A stretch of DNA of 64,000 nt from Deinococcus aetherius (lineage in GTDB: Bacteria > Deinococcota > Deinococci > Deinococcales > Deinococcaceae), in assembly GCF_025997855.1 (NCBI RefSeq), contig NZ_AP026560.1, positions 2,502,501 to 2,566,500 of the forward strand, given 5' to 3'. The notes beneath the pieces were generated by a model that saw only the letters and a program-made list of their open reading frames with translations, had not been told where the DNA came from and made no database searches. Shown here in pieces: positions 53,433 through 63,620 of the stretch (positions are counted from its first letter, which is position 1; each line of letters opens with the position of its first letter). The position numbers and the translations under genes were made by a program.

Positions 53433-53648
53433 GAGGCTTTACTAGAGATGTCCGCTCGCCCCCGGCGATGCCCCTTGCCTTCCTGTTCGAGTCGGGGGGT
53501 CCGCCGACACCAGCCTGCGCTGTACGGACAGGAGAACGGCTTTCGGCATCGAGGAATGGCTATCGGGGACACCGGGGAACGTTCCGTCCTAGGTCGTGGC
53601 ACACCTCGCACACGCCAGGAGCACATCCTCGAATGCCCAGCTAGGGAC

Positions 53649-54908
53649 GTGAAGAAACGGTTGCGGAGGCGGGTCGGTGCGGGATGCGTGCATCCAGTGC
53701 GGTCGGGTGGCAAGATCACGGCGTGGCGGGGTCTGGCGAGCTACCAGGACCCCGAGACGGGCAAGCAGCGCCGGAAGTCGGTGACCCGCAAGACCAGGGC
53801 GGCGGCGGTCACGGCCCTCCGGGCGTTGATCGCCACGTTGCCGAAGGCGGCCCGGGCTTCCCGTCGCAAGCTGGAGGTCACCGCTCTCCCTCCAGCGACA
53901 GACGAGGCGAGCGTCCTGGCCTTCCTGCACCGCTGGTTGGCCTTCAAGGCGCGGGAGGTGCGGCCCACGACCCTGCGCTCGTACACCCACACCCTGTGCC
54001 ACATCGCACCCCACCTTGGACACGTTCCCCTCGCCGACCTCACCGCCCTGCACGTCGAGGATGCGGTCAGCGCCCTCCTGGCCGGGGGACGCTCCCTGAA
54101 GACGGCCGCTTCGTCCCTGCACACGCTGCGAATGGCGCTCCGGCAGGGGGTGCGCTGGGGCGTTTTGGAGCGGAACGTCGCGGAGCAGGTGCGGCGGCTG
54201 CGCACACCGACGATGGAGCTGAAGGTGTGGACGCCTCAGCAGGCGCGTGACTTCCTGACGGTGGCCGAAACCCACCGGCTCTACCCGCTGTTCGCGCTGG
54301 CACTGAGCACCGGAATGCGCAAGGGTGAGTTGCTCGGCGCCCGCTGGGAGGATCTCAACATGGAGCGGGGGGAGTTGGCGGTCCGGGTGGGCCTCATCCG
54401 GGGGAGCACGGGCGAGTGGGTGCTGGGCGAGCCCAAGACGCGCGCAAGTCGGCGCACGCTGATGCTCGCGCCGGACCTGCTGGAGATCCTGGGGCGACAC
54501 GAGCGGGAGCAGCGGGCCTGGCACGGTCGCTTGGGCCCGGAGGCACCGCTGTTCACGCGGGCAGGTGGGGCCAACCTCGACCCGTCGAACGTCTCACGGG
54601 TGTTCCGAATGCTGATGCGGCAGGCCGGGGTGCCCCGGCTGCGCTTCCACGACCTGCGGCACACGGCGGCCAGCCTGATGGTGCGGCGGGGGGTCAGTGC
54701 CAAGCTGGTGAGTGACCGCCTGGGACATGCGGATGTCGCGTTCACGCTCCGCGTCTACACCCACCTGTACGACGACCAGCGCCGGGAGGCGGCCCTTCCG
54801 CTGGATCAGTTGCTCTCCGGGCCCGTGAAGGAACCCGGGAGCCCGTCCCCGGACGAGCTGATTGCGCAACTGCAACGACTTCTGGCGGCCCTGCAACGAG
54901 AGCCATGA
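53649..54908 (+). CDS. Tyrosine integrase 5
   Basis: 419 aa from GTG 53649. N-terminus GGKITAWRGLASYQDPETGK and RRKSVTRKTRAAAVTALRAL. Core-binding WLAFKAREVRPTTLRSYTHT. Catalytic STGMRKGELLGARW (R), HDLRHTAASLMV (H, R), LGHADVAFTLRVYTHLYDD (H, Y). It is the closest relative in the window of integrase 4 and the parent type of the fragment at 51864. Confidence 0.93.
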   Translation: MKKRLRRRVGAGCVHPVRSGGKITAWRGLASYQDPETGKQRRKSVTRKTRAAAVTALRALIATLPKAARASRRKLEVTALPPATDEASVLAFLHRWLAFKAREVRPTTLRSYTHTLCHIAPHLGHVPLADLTALHVEDAVSALLAGGRSLKTAASSLHTLRMALRQGVRWGVLERNVAEQVRRLRTPTMELKVWTPQQARDFLTVAETHRLYPLFALALSTGMRKGELLGARWEDLNMERGELAVRVGLIRGSTGEWVLGEPKTRASRRTLMLAPDLLEILGRHEREQRAWHGRLGPEAPLFTRAGGANLDPSNVSRVFRMLMRQAGVPRLRFHDLRHTAASLMVRRGVSAKLVSDRLGHADVAFTLRVYTHLYDDQRREAALPLDQLLSGPVKEPGSPSPDELIAQLQRLLAALQREP

Positions 54909-55049
54909 GGACGCCAGGCGGTAAGAACCGAAGAAAAGCGGGAACATGGCTGGAAAGGGGGATAATAACGCCCCTGTGTCTTTACCCCCTTTCCCCTTCG
55001 TCATTCCCCTGGCACGGCCCAGCTCAGTCGGCACCCCTGATTAATCTGG

Positions 55050-55138
55050 ACGCGCACATGTGTGACATCGTCACTCACAACGCCGCCAACTACGCCGGTG
55101 TTCCCAACCTGAAGATCATTTCGGAGCCGCGCGCGTGA
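55050..55138 (+). pseudogene. Possible PIN-domain C-terminal fragment
   Basis: The last 29 codons before the TGA at 55136 read LDAHMCDIVTHNAANYAG and VPNLKIISEP, which resembles the end of PIN-domain toxins (DxIVTHN...). No start or upstream domain is in frame. It directly precedes the HicB/HicA pair. Low confidence. Confidence 0.3.
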
Positions 55139-55184
55139 CGCAGGAGCGGAGGCCGCGCCCGGAACAGGCCAGTACACTACGGGC

Positions 55185-55382
55185 ATGAAACTCAAGATTA
55201 TCGTTCACGACGCCGAGGAGGGCGGCTACTGGGCCGAGGTGCCCGCCCTGCCCGGCTGCGCTTCCCAGGGTGAAACACTAGAAGAGGTGCTCGCCAACAT
55301 GCGCGAGGCCATCGAAGGTTGCCTTTCGGTGGACGCTCAGACGAGCGAACCCGGTGCCCGCGTGATGGAGATTGCCATTTAA
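55185..55382 (+). CDS. HicB-type antitoxin
   Basis: 65 aa, leaderless start (TACACT, 6 bases, ATG). Partial RNase H-like fold of HicB: MKLKIIVHDAEEGGYWAEVP, ALPGCASQGETLEEVLANMR, EAIEGCLSVD. It lacks a C-terminal DNA-binding domain, so it is the short HicB form. It precedes hicA; the usual order is hicA first. Confidence 0.88.
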   Translation: MKLKIIVHDAEEGGYWAEVPALPGCASQGETLEEVLANMREAIEGCLSVDAQTSEPGARVMEIAI

Positions 55383-55404
55383 AGCGTTCGTCTTGCCGCC
55401 CGTC

Positions 55405-55611
55405 ATGAAGCAGCTTTCCGGAAAAGCGTTCGCGGCTCTGCTGGAGCGGCGCGGTTGGCACCTGCTTCGCGTTAACGGAAGCCACGACATTTACGGCAAG
55501 CCTGGCGAAAGTACGCGCCTGTCGGTGCCCATTCACGGCAACACGCCCTTAAAAATTGGTTTGCAACGGCACTTCATGCGTGTGGCGGGCCTGAGCGAGG
55601 ACGATTTGTAA
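55405..55611 (+). CDS. HicA-type mRNA interferase toxin
   Basis: 68 aa from ATG 55405; a TTG at 55372 inside hicB is possible. Double-stranded-RNA-binding-like fold: MKQLSGKAFAALLERRGWHL with the conserved RVNGSHDIY (catalytic His), then RLSVPIHGNTPLKIGLQRHF. It cuts mRNAs when free of HicB. It follows hicB by 22 bases. The stop overlaps an ATG of a poorly supported frame (55611-55817). Confidence 0.88.
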   Translation: MKQLSGKAFAALLERRGWHLLRVNGSHDIYGKPGESTRLSVPIHGNTPLKIGLQRHFMRVAGLSEDDL

Positions 55612-55741
55612 TGAAGGATCAGACCAGACCGCACAACCTAAAACTCGAACTCACCGAGGTGGTCAAGGATCACCGCCCCCGCCTGGAACCTCGCCTACTG
55701 CTACCCGACGAGGAGCGTAGCTGTGCGGCGGCTGCCCGGGT

Positions 55742-55840
55742 CGGCGAGATGACAACCGGGTCCGGCTCCACGGCTCGTTGGACAACTTGGCGCCGCAAGA
55801 ATTTGCCTGCCGTTTGACGGGGCCAGCCGGCCTTCGGTGA
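55742..55840 (+). pseudogene. IS3-family transposase C-terminal remnant
   Basis: One frame reads RRDDNRVRLHGSLDNLAPQE and then FACRLTGPAGLR, the end of an IS3 OrfB integrase core (DYNxxRLHGSLGxLTPxEFA). The DDE residues and everything upstream are gone. From 55841 to 56437 no gene is seen; the frame RVLIRLVLRAMRDEGVLAVT (about 55880-55965) may be another small remnant. Confidence 0.7.
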
Positions 55841-56437
55841 GGGGTCTGTGCCGGACCACGCCATGGGGCAGGCTCAGGAGAGTCCTTATTCGCCTCGTGC
55901 TGCGGGCGATGCGGGACGAGGGTGTGCTGGCGGTCACGGGCCGGGGACAGGCAGCGCGGTAGCGTCGGAAATGAAGGGGCGTGCCTGACCGGGCCGGCAT
56001 GTCGAACGAGTTCCTGCCCCTTCCCATCGTTGGGCCTGCACAGACAGCAGGCAACAGGGCTTCAAACGCCGCCGCCGAACTCAGGAACTTCTCGCCCTCC
56101 ACGCCCGATTCTCAAACCTCCGCCACCTCACCCCTATCCACCTCATTCCGACGAAGCCACCTCAGGGGCCGTGCAGGTCTGGGGTGGCACGGCGGGTCAT
56201 CGGAACGTTGGATTGCCCGCCGGAAATGTTGGTCTGCTCGTCGTCAACCTGGCCAGAACTTTCCATCGTGGCCGCGTTGCCTGTGTGTCACTCATTGGAG
56301 CGTCAGGCCAAATTCGAGGGACTATCTCTGCACAACCTCGCCTGGCATAGCGAGCAGGGGCATCCAGTCTGCCCTCACCTTCTCGCTGACACTCGGATCA
56401 GAAGCGGGGGAGCCACGTTGAGGTGGGGCATGTGAAC

Positions 56438-56462
56438 GAGGCCGTCCCTGCGGGACGGCCTC
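56438..56462. terminator. Terminator of the subtilase gene
   Basis: GAGGCCGTCCC-TGC-GGGACGGCCTC, an 11-bp perfect stem with a 3-base loop, 16 bases after the subtilase stop. No T-run on the minus side, but the stem is strong. Confidence 0.7.
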
Positions 56463-56478
56463 GTGGGTGGATGCTGGT

Positions 56479-58185
56479 TCAGTTGCCGTTCAGGGCCTTG
56501 CTGGGGTTCACCAGGCCATGCCCGAAGTAGATGTCCCGCCCGTTCGCGCCGAGGTCCGTCGCAGTGTTGTCGAGCAGGGCGCGCAACTGGTCGTTGGTCA
56601 GGTTCGGCTTACGCGCCCACACCAGCGCCGCTGCGGCCGACACGTGCGGCGTCGCCATGCTGGTGCCGTTCAGGTACGCGTAGTCCGAGTGATAGATCTT
56701 CACGTGCCCCGTCACAGGTCCGTTCGCGAGGGCCGCGAGCGTGTTCTGGCCGTCCTGCTGCGTGATGCTCACCGAAGGGATGGCCTGCTGCTGCGCGACG
56801 CTCATGATGATGGTGCCGCTCGTGTTGTTGTACACGATCGCGGCGACCGCGCCGCTCTTCGCAGCATTGCTGACCTTCACGGCGAAGCTGCACGTACCGC
56901 GCGAGATCAGCGCGATCTTCCCAGCAAGGTTCGGGTCGGTGCTGCACAGCTTACCGTCCCCGCCTGCCGCCGCGATCTGGGCGGTGACGTCCCCCAGGGT
57001 CGTGGGGTTGCTGGCGAGCACGCTGCTGTAAGCACTCACGCCGCCCGCACTGGCGTCGGCGCCGGAGCCCATGCCGCGCGGCACGGTGGACAGCACGTTC
57101 TCACCCGGCGCGACCAGCTCGACCTGCTTACCGAACGTGGAGAAGCTCGACAGGTTGCCTTTGTCATTGATCGACCCGACTGCCATGACGGTCGGGTACG
57201 ACGCGGGGTAATGGGGTTCGTTCAGGCCGGTGTTGCCCGCCGCCGCGACAACCAGGGCGCCTGCCTCGTACGCCTTGGCGAACGCGCGCTGCTCGGTCTT
57301 GCTGCCCTCTTCAGAGCCGAGTGACAGGGAGACGATCACGTGGTCCTCGGTGCCGCCCTGGCTCCTGAGCTGCCCGACGCACCAGTTCACGCCGTCCACC
57401 ACGCCGCTGCTGCTGCCCGAGCCGTCGTCACCCAGCACGCGCGCCATGTACAGGTTCACGCCGGGTGCCACGCCGACGACGCCACCCGCGTCCATGCCGG
57501 TCATGAGTTCTGTGCTGCCGTGACCGAGCTGCGCGAAGATCGTGCCGCTCACATGCGTGCCGTGCTCGTTCCCGTCCCAGGGGGTGGGGTGGTCATCCCC
57601 CATGAAGTTCGCGTAGCCCTTGAGTTTCCCCGCGAACTCGGGATGGCCCGCGTCAATGCCCGTGTCGGCCACGCACACCGCGACGCCCGAGCCGTCCCTG
57701 CCAGCGGCGTTCAGGGCGGGACTCTTCAGGGCGACCGTCCCGTACGTCGCTTCACCTTGCGGCACCCAGAGGGTGGAGGTGTTGCTGCCGGGGTTCAGGC
57801 CGGGGCGACCGCTGTCCGTGCTGGGAGTGGTGGGGTCGTCGGTGACGCCGGACGGGCCGCCCTCGACGTGGCGGGTGACGTCGGCTTCCACGTACTCCAC
57901 GCTCGGGTCGCCCTGCAGGGCGGCGACGCCCTCGGGCGTGAGGGTCACGAGGGCGGCGGAGAGGTTCTTCCAGCTCTTCTTGAGCTGTCCGCCCGCCTTC
58001 GTGATGCTGGCGCTGTTGACGCCCACGCCGCTCTTGAAGCCGACGAGGTAGGCTTTCGTGCCCGAAGTGGCCTGCGCCGTCACGCTTCGGGAGGTGACGG
58101 TTGCGGCGGTCGGCGCATTGGTGTTACTGCACGCGGCGAGGCTGAGGCCAAGACCGATGGCGAGGATGCCGTGGAATTTACGCAT
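56479..58185 (-). CDS. Secreted subtilisin-like serine protease (S8) with PA insert
   Basis: 568 aa from ATG 58185 (AGGGGGA upstream). Lipoprotein-type signal with lipobox LSLAAC (C19). An I9-type prodomain runs to about 105 (KAYLVGFKSGVGVN, DPSVEYVEADV). Catalytic domain: VCVADTGIDAGHPEF (D174), GNEHGTHVSGTIF (H208), LNGTSMATPHVSAAAALVWA (Ser). A PA domain (GDGKLCSTDPNLAGKIALIS, SFAVKVSNAAKSGAVAAIVY) is inserted before the serine. An extracellular scavenging protease, typical of this genus. Confidence 0.95.
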   Translation of the reverse strand: MRKFHGILAIGLGLSLAACSNTNAPTAATVTSRSVTAQATSGTKAYLVGFKSGVGVNSASITKAGGQLKKSWKNLSAALVTLTPEGVAALQGDPSVEYVEADVTRHVEGGPSGVTDDPTTPSTDSGRPGLNPGSNTSTLWVPQGEATYGTVALKSPALNAAGRDGSGVAVCVADTGIDAGHPEFAGKLKGYANFMGDDHPTPWDGNEHGTHVSGTIFAQLGHGSTELMTGMDAGGVVGVAPGVNLYMARVLGDDGSGSSSGVVDGVNWCVGQLRSQGGTEDHVIVSLSLGSEEGSKTEQRAFAKAYEAGALVVAAAGNTGLNEPHYPASYPTVMAVGSINDKGNLSSFSTFGKQVELVAPGENVLSTVPRGMGSGADASAGGVSAYSSVLASNPTTLGDVTAQIAAAGGDGKLCSTDPNLAGKIALISRGTCSFAVKVSNAAKSGAVAAIVYNNTSGTIIMSVAQQQAIPSVSITQQDGQNTLAALANGPVTGHVKIYHSDYAYLNGTSMATPHVSAAAALVWARKPNLTNDQLRALLDNTATDLGANGRDIYFGHGLVNPSKALNGN

Positions 58186-58750
58186 GATTCCCCCTGCTGC
58201 GCCCTGTGAGCGCAGGTCCCGTGTTTTTTGGTGCTGCCGCACTATACCGAATCCAAAAAATCGCGCAAGAGGGGACGCCGTTGCGGTGTGTGTCTGAAGG
58301 CTGTTCAGGGGGCCTGCCGCACACCGTGTTGAAGAGGCGGCGAAGTGAAGGGCCGCGGTGAGGTCGGTGGACGAGTCGTCTGTTCCGCCTGACCGCTTCG
58401 ATAGCATGCTGTTCCTGGAAACCATCGTCGTGACGAAGCCGGTGTGGCAACTGGAAGCCGCGTTCGGCTGAGGGGCACGGAGCTCCGGGGGCCTGACCTG
58501 AGCGGGGGTGTGCCCTGTCCGTGCCTGACCCGCAGGAGCAACGACGATGCCATCCGACCATGAAAGAACCTGACGAGAAGGGCAGGACGCCGGGAAATGC
58601 GATTCTGATCGCTGGAACGGGCACCAACCGTGACCAGCCGCCACAGTGGAGCTTCCACTTAGGAGTTGCCGCGCTCAGCACCTGATGAGGTGAGAATATT
58701 GTCGTCTCATAGCGGGAAAAGGGGCCATAAACAGGTCGATGTACGTATAG

Positions 58751-58770
58751 TGTCAACGGCGCCGTTGACA
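58751..58770. promoter_or_regulatory. 20-bp perfect palindrome, candidate operator
   Basis: TGTCAACGGCGCCGTTGACA contains TTGACA on both strands, so it overlaps potential -35 boxes in both directions. It lies in the 787-base spacer 58186-58972, which has no supported gene. Its shape suits LacI or ROK-type sugar regulators, and a sugar transport operon with a ROK protein follows, but that link is inference. Confidence 0.5.
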
Positions 58771-58972
58771 TTGTGCGCGTGGCGGCGCCTGGAGGTGCCG
58801 AAGACGCTTGGCAAGGTGGCAGTGCCCGAGACAGCAAATTCAAGCACCACCTCGGGGTGACAGCTCCCCAGGGACGGGATGAGGCCGAGGTCACCGGCAA
58901 TCGGGAGGCGCCGCAGGATCTCTTTCGCCAGGACACCTCGATCTCGGTGTTCCGACTCGGCAGTTCCACTGT

Positions 58973-60441
<1,469 letters not shown>

Positions 60442-60475
60442 GGGCGCCGGACTCCCCGGGAGGTGGGTGGGCGCC

Positions 60476-61312
60476 TCACCCCTTCACCGCGCCTTCCAGG
60501 CCGCGCACGAATTCGCGCTGGAACAGCAGGTAGATCACGACGCTCGGAACGGTAGCGAGCACGGCCCCGGCGGTGATGAGGCGCTGGTCGAAGCTGAAGT
60601 GCGATTGCAGGTACGACAGGCCCAGCGGCAGCGTGAAGAGGTCGCGGTCCTCCAGCACGATCAGCGGCCACAGAAAGTTGTTGAGGGAGGCCACGAAGTT
60701 GAAGATGACCAGGGTGGCGAGCACCGGGCGGGCCAAGGGCAGCATGATCCGCCAGAACGTCTGCCACTCGCTCGCCCCGTCGATGCGCCCGGCCTCCTCC
60801 AGCTCGTTGGGGATGGCGGCAAATCCCTGCCTCAGCAGAAAGATCGAAAAGGCCGTCACCGCGCCGGGCAGCGCCACGCCGAGGTAGGTGTTGTACAGCC
60901 CCAGCTTCTGGATGGTGAGAAACCACGGGATGATCTGCACCGCCCCCGGCACGAGCAGGGTCACGAGCACCAGGGTCAGGATCAGGTCGCGGCCCGGAAA
61001 GCGCAGCCGCGCCAGGGCGTAGGCCATCGGCGTGGAGAACAGCAGCACGAGCGTCGTGTCGAGCACGGCCAGCCCCAGGCTGTTGCCGAAAAAACGCCAC
61101 AGGCCCGGCGAGGGCAGCTCACGGGTGAGCCGGAAGAAGTTGCCGAGGGTGGGGTGCTGCGGAAAGAGCGGCGCGGGCAGCGCGTAGATGTTCTCGCCCT
61201 GCCCGCGCAGCGAGGTGGACAGGCTCCACAGGAAAGGCCCCAGGGTCAGCAGCGCGATCAGGAGGAGCAGGGCGTAGATCGGCAGCGTTCTCAGGCCGCG
61301 CGCGGGGTTCAC
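60476..61312 (-). CDS. Sugar ABC transporter permease (MalG-like)
   Basis: 278 aa from GTG 61312, overlapping the stop of the first permease (GTGTGA) with GGAGGG upstream. Six hydrophobic segments, e.g. LPIYALLLLIALLTLGPFLW and LILTLVLVTLLVPGAVQIIP. The ATPase-coupling EAA loop is ELEEAGRIDGASEWQTFWRI followed by MLPLARPVLATLVIF. Pairs with the MalF-like permease and the binding protein; no ATPase gene is in view, as is common where one MsmK-type ATPase serves many systems. Confidence 0.94.
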   Translation of the reverse strand: MNPARGLRTLPIYALLLLIALLTLGPFLWSLSTSLRGQGENIYALPAPLFPQHPTLGNFFRLTRELPSPGLWRFFGNSLGLAVLDTTLVLLFSTPMAYALARLRFPGRDLILTLVLVTLLVPGAVQIIPWFLTIQKLGLYNTYLGVALPGAVTAFSIFLLRQGFAAIPNELEEAGRIDGASEWQTFWRIMLPLARPVLATLVIFNFVASLNNFLWPLIVLEDRDLFTLPLGLSYLQSHFSFDQRLITAGAVLATVPSVVIYLLFQREFVRGLEGAVKG

Positions 61313-62304
61313 ACGTCCCTCCCGGCGCGCAGCACGACGCGGTAGTACACGACGCCGAAGAGAAGCGTCAGCACGGCCAGCGCCAGCGAGATCGCCGAGG
61401 CGTACCCGATGGCGAGCGCCTGCCCGAAGGCCTTCTCGTACAGGTAGTACACCAGGGTCGTCGTGGCGCGAAAGGGCCCGCCGCCCTCGGGAGGGCGCCC
61501 GGTCATGACGACCACCTCGTCGAAAACCTGAAGGGCGGAGATGGACGCCAGCAGGGTCACGAAGAGGATATACGGGCGCATCAGCGGCACGGTGATCCAG
61601 CGGAACTGCTGCCACGCCGTGGCCCCGTCGATGCGCGCCGCCTCGTAATACTCGGAACTCACGCTCTGGAGGCCCGCCAGGTAGATCACGAGGTAGTAGC
61701 CCGTGTACCGCCACAGGGTCACCAGCATCAGCGCGAACAGCGGCAGCAGCGGCGCGTCAGCGGTGCCCTGAAGCCACGCGATGTGGTCGCGCGGGAATCC
61801 CAGGGCCGCCTTGACCCACCCCTCCAGCCCCGCCCCGGCCAGCAGGCTGTTCAGGAGCCCGTTGGAGGCGTACATCCACTTCCACATCACGCCGATCACC
61901 ACCGAGGAGGTGATGACCGGGATGTAGTAGGCGGTGCGAAACAGGCCCACGCCGCGCAGGGGGCGGTTGACCAGCACCGCCAGCACGAGTGGCAGCAGCA
62001 CGAGGACCGGCACCACCAGCAGGTACAGCAGCGAGTTGCGGGTGGCCGTCCAGAACACCGGGTCCTGCGCGAGTTGCCGGTAGTTCTCCAGCCCCACCCA
62101 GCGCGGTGGGCTCAGGAGGTCGTATTTCGTGAGGGACAGGTAGGCGGTGGAGGCGAGGGGATACAGGCCGAACACGGTGAACAGCAGCAGGCCCGGCGCG
62201 ACCATCAGGAGGGCGAAGCGCGCCTGGGCACTGCGCCACGGGGCGGGCCGCGGGCGCCTGGTCGGGGCGGAGACGGCGGGCGCAAGGGAGGAGGGAGCAC
62301 GCAT
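61309..62304 (-). CDS. Sugar ABC transporter permease (MalF/UgpA-like)
   Basis: 331 aa. A basic N-terminus (PTRRPRPAPWRSAQARF) is followed by six membrane segments (LLMVAPGLLLFTVFGLYPLA, LYLLVVPVLVLLPLVLAVLV). EAA loop: YYEAARIDGATAWQQFRWIT followed by VPLMRPYILFVTLL. It overlaps the MalG-like gene by 4 bases and follows the binding-protein gene by 23 bases. Confidence 0.94.
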   Translation of the reverse strand: MRAPSSLAPAVSAPTRRPRPAPWRSAQARFALLMVAPGLLLFTVFGLYPLASTAYLSLTKYDLLSPPRWVGLENYRQLAQDPVFWTATRNSLLYLLVVPVLVLLPLVLAVLVNRPLRGVGLFRTAYYIPVITSSVVIGVMWKWMYASNGLLNSLLAGAGLEGWVKAALGFPRDHIAWLQGTADAPLLPLFALMLVTLWRYTGYYLVIYLAGLQSVSSEYYEAARIDGATAWQQFRWITVPLMRPYILFVTLLASISALQVFDEVVVMTGRPPEGGGPFRATTTLVYYLYEKAFGQALAIGYASAISLALAVLTLLFGVVYYRVVLRAGRDV

Positions 62305-62327
62305 GGTCGTGAGGTTGGAGGCCCGGC

Positions 62328-63620
62328 CTAGCGGGCCGCGAGAACTTTGTTCCAGGTCGCCTGGGCATCCGCCAGGGCTTTTTGCGGGTCCTTCTGCCCC
62401 AGCAGCGAGGCCTTGACCGCGTCCTTGAGGGCGGTCGTCAGCTCGTCATAGCGCTCGGTGCTGATCTTGGGTGGGCTGATCCTCGCCCGCAGCATCTGCG
62501 AGGCGGAGATGCGTTTGAGGGTGGTGTACGCCTGATTTAGGGCGGCCGTCTTGGCGCTCGTCTCGGGCTGCTTGAAGAAATTGCTCCTGAGGGCCTGCGT
62601 CGTGCCGGGCAGTTCCGTGCCGTTGGTAAACCGCGCGTGCGCCAGCATGGCCGTGTCGCTCGTCACGAAGCGGGCCCACTTGGCAGCCTCGGCGGGGTAC
62701 TTGCTGCCGCTCATCACCGCCACGTCCATCGTGGCCGCGTTCGGGATGCCGTAGTACGCCCCGATGCCCAGCTTGCCAATGTCAAAACCGTTCGGAATGA
62801 GCTGGCTCCCCACGAACCACGGCCCGGTGATGGCGATGGCGAGGTCCCCGGCACCGAAGCGGGTCACCTCCTCCTTGAACTCGGCGCTGGGCGTCTCCTC
62901 GGGCATCAGGCCCTGGTCGTAGGCGGCCTTCCAGAATTTAAGGGCGGCCACTGCGCGCGGGGTGTTGAAGGCGGCCCGCTTGCCGTCGGCGCTCAGCAGC
63001 GGGATGTTGTACGACCGGAAGAAGTTGTACGGGTTGCCCAGGATGGTGCCCGTGGGCATAAAGGCGTACTTGCCGGTCTTCGCCTTGATCTGCCGCCCCA
63101 TGCGCAGCAGGTCCGCGTCGCTCGTGGGGCCCTTGTTGGGGTCGAGGCCAGCCTGCCGGAAGATGTCCTTGTTCCACAGCACGACCTCGGTGGTGAGGTA
63201 GTACGGCAGCGCGCCCACGTCGTTGCCGTACCGCATCGCCGACAGGATGTTGGGCAGGTACGAGGCGAGGTCCTGCTTGCTGAGGTACTTCTGCAGCGGC
63301 ACGAGGGCCCCCTCGGCGGCGAAGCGGTGGGTCCACTCGTAGGAGAGGTTCACCACGTCAGGCTCGCGCCCCGCCGCGACGGCCTGCACGAGGCGGGTCT
63401 GGACCTCGCCGAAGGGCACGTCCACCCACTTGATCTGCACGCCCGGGTTCTGGGTCTCGAACTGCTTGATGAGCCCGTTCATGAGTGGCTCGTACGACGC
63501 CATCTCGGCGGTCCAGAAGGTGATGACCTTGGGCGAGCCCTGGGCACCCGCGGTGAGGGGAGCGGCGCTCAGGGCGCAGGTGGCAGCAAGGAGCGCGGCG
63601 CGAGACAGGACCTTGTTCAT
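62328..63620 (-). CDS. Sugar ABC transporter substrate-binding protein
   Basis: 430 aa from ATG 63620 with GGGAGG upstream. Signal peptide MNKVLSRAALLAATCALSAA, then PKVITFWTAEMASYEPLMNG, EVQTRLVQAVAAGREPDVVN and TEVVLWNKDIFRQAGLDPNK, hallmarks of family 1 extracellular solute-binding proteins. FGAGDLAIAITGPWFVGSQL is the sugar-cleft region. Its ATG overlaps the stop of the upstream ROK gene (ATGA). Confidence 0.95.
   Translation of the reverse strand: MNKVLSRAALLAATCALSAAPLTAGAQGSPKVITFWTAEMASYEPLMNGLIKQFETQNPGVQIKWVDVPFGEVQTRLVQAVAAGREPDVVNLSYEWTHRFAAEGALVPLQKYLSKQDLASYLPNILSAMRYGNDVGALPYYLTTEVVLWNKDIFRQAGLDPNKGPTSDADLLRMGRQIKAKTGKYAFMPTGTILGNPYNFFRSYNIPLLSADGKRAAFNTPRAVAALKFWKAAYDQGLMPEETPSAEFKEEVTRFGAGDLAIAITGPWFVGSQLIPNGFDIGKLGIGAYYGIPNAATMDVAVMSGSKYPAEAAKWARFVTSDTAMLAHARFTNGTELPGTTQALRSNFFKQPETSAKTAALNQAYTTLKRISASQMLRARISPPKISTERYDELTTALKDAVKASLLGQKDPQKALADAQATWNKVLAAR

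Noticed and set aside
55611..55817. A 68-codon frame starting on the hicA stop
   Set aside because: Its second half is out of frame with the IS3 remnant and is low complexity. It may be a fragment, but there is no support for a functional gene.
58186..58972. A 5' extension of the subtilase frame and other frames in this spacer
   Set aside because: The signal peptide with lipobox and ribosome binding site fix the start at 58185. Upstream frames show no domain or start signal.
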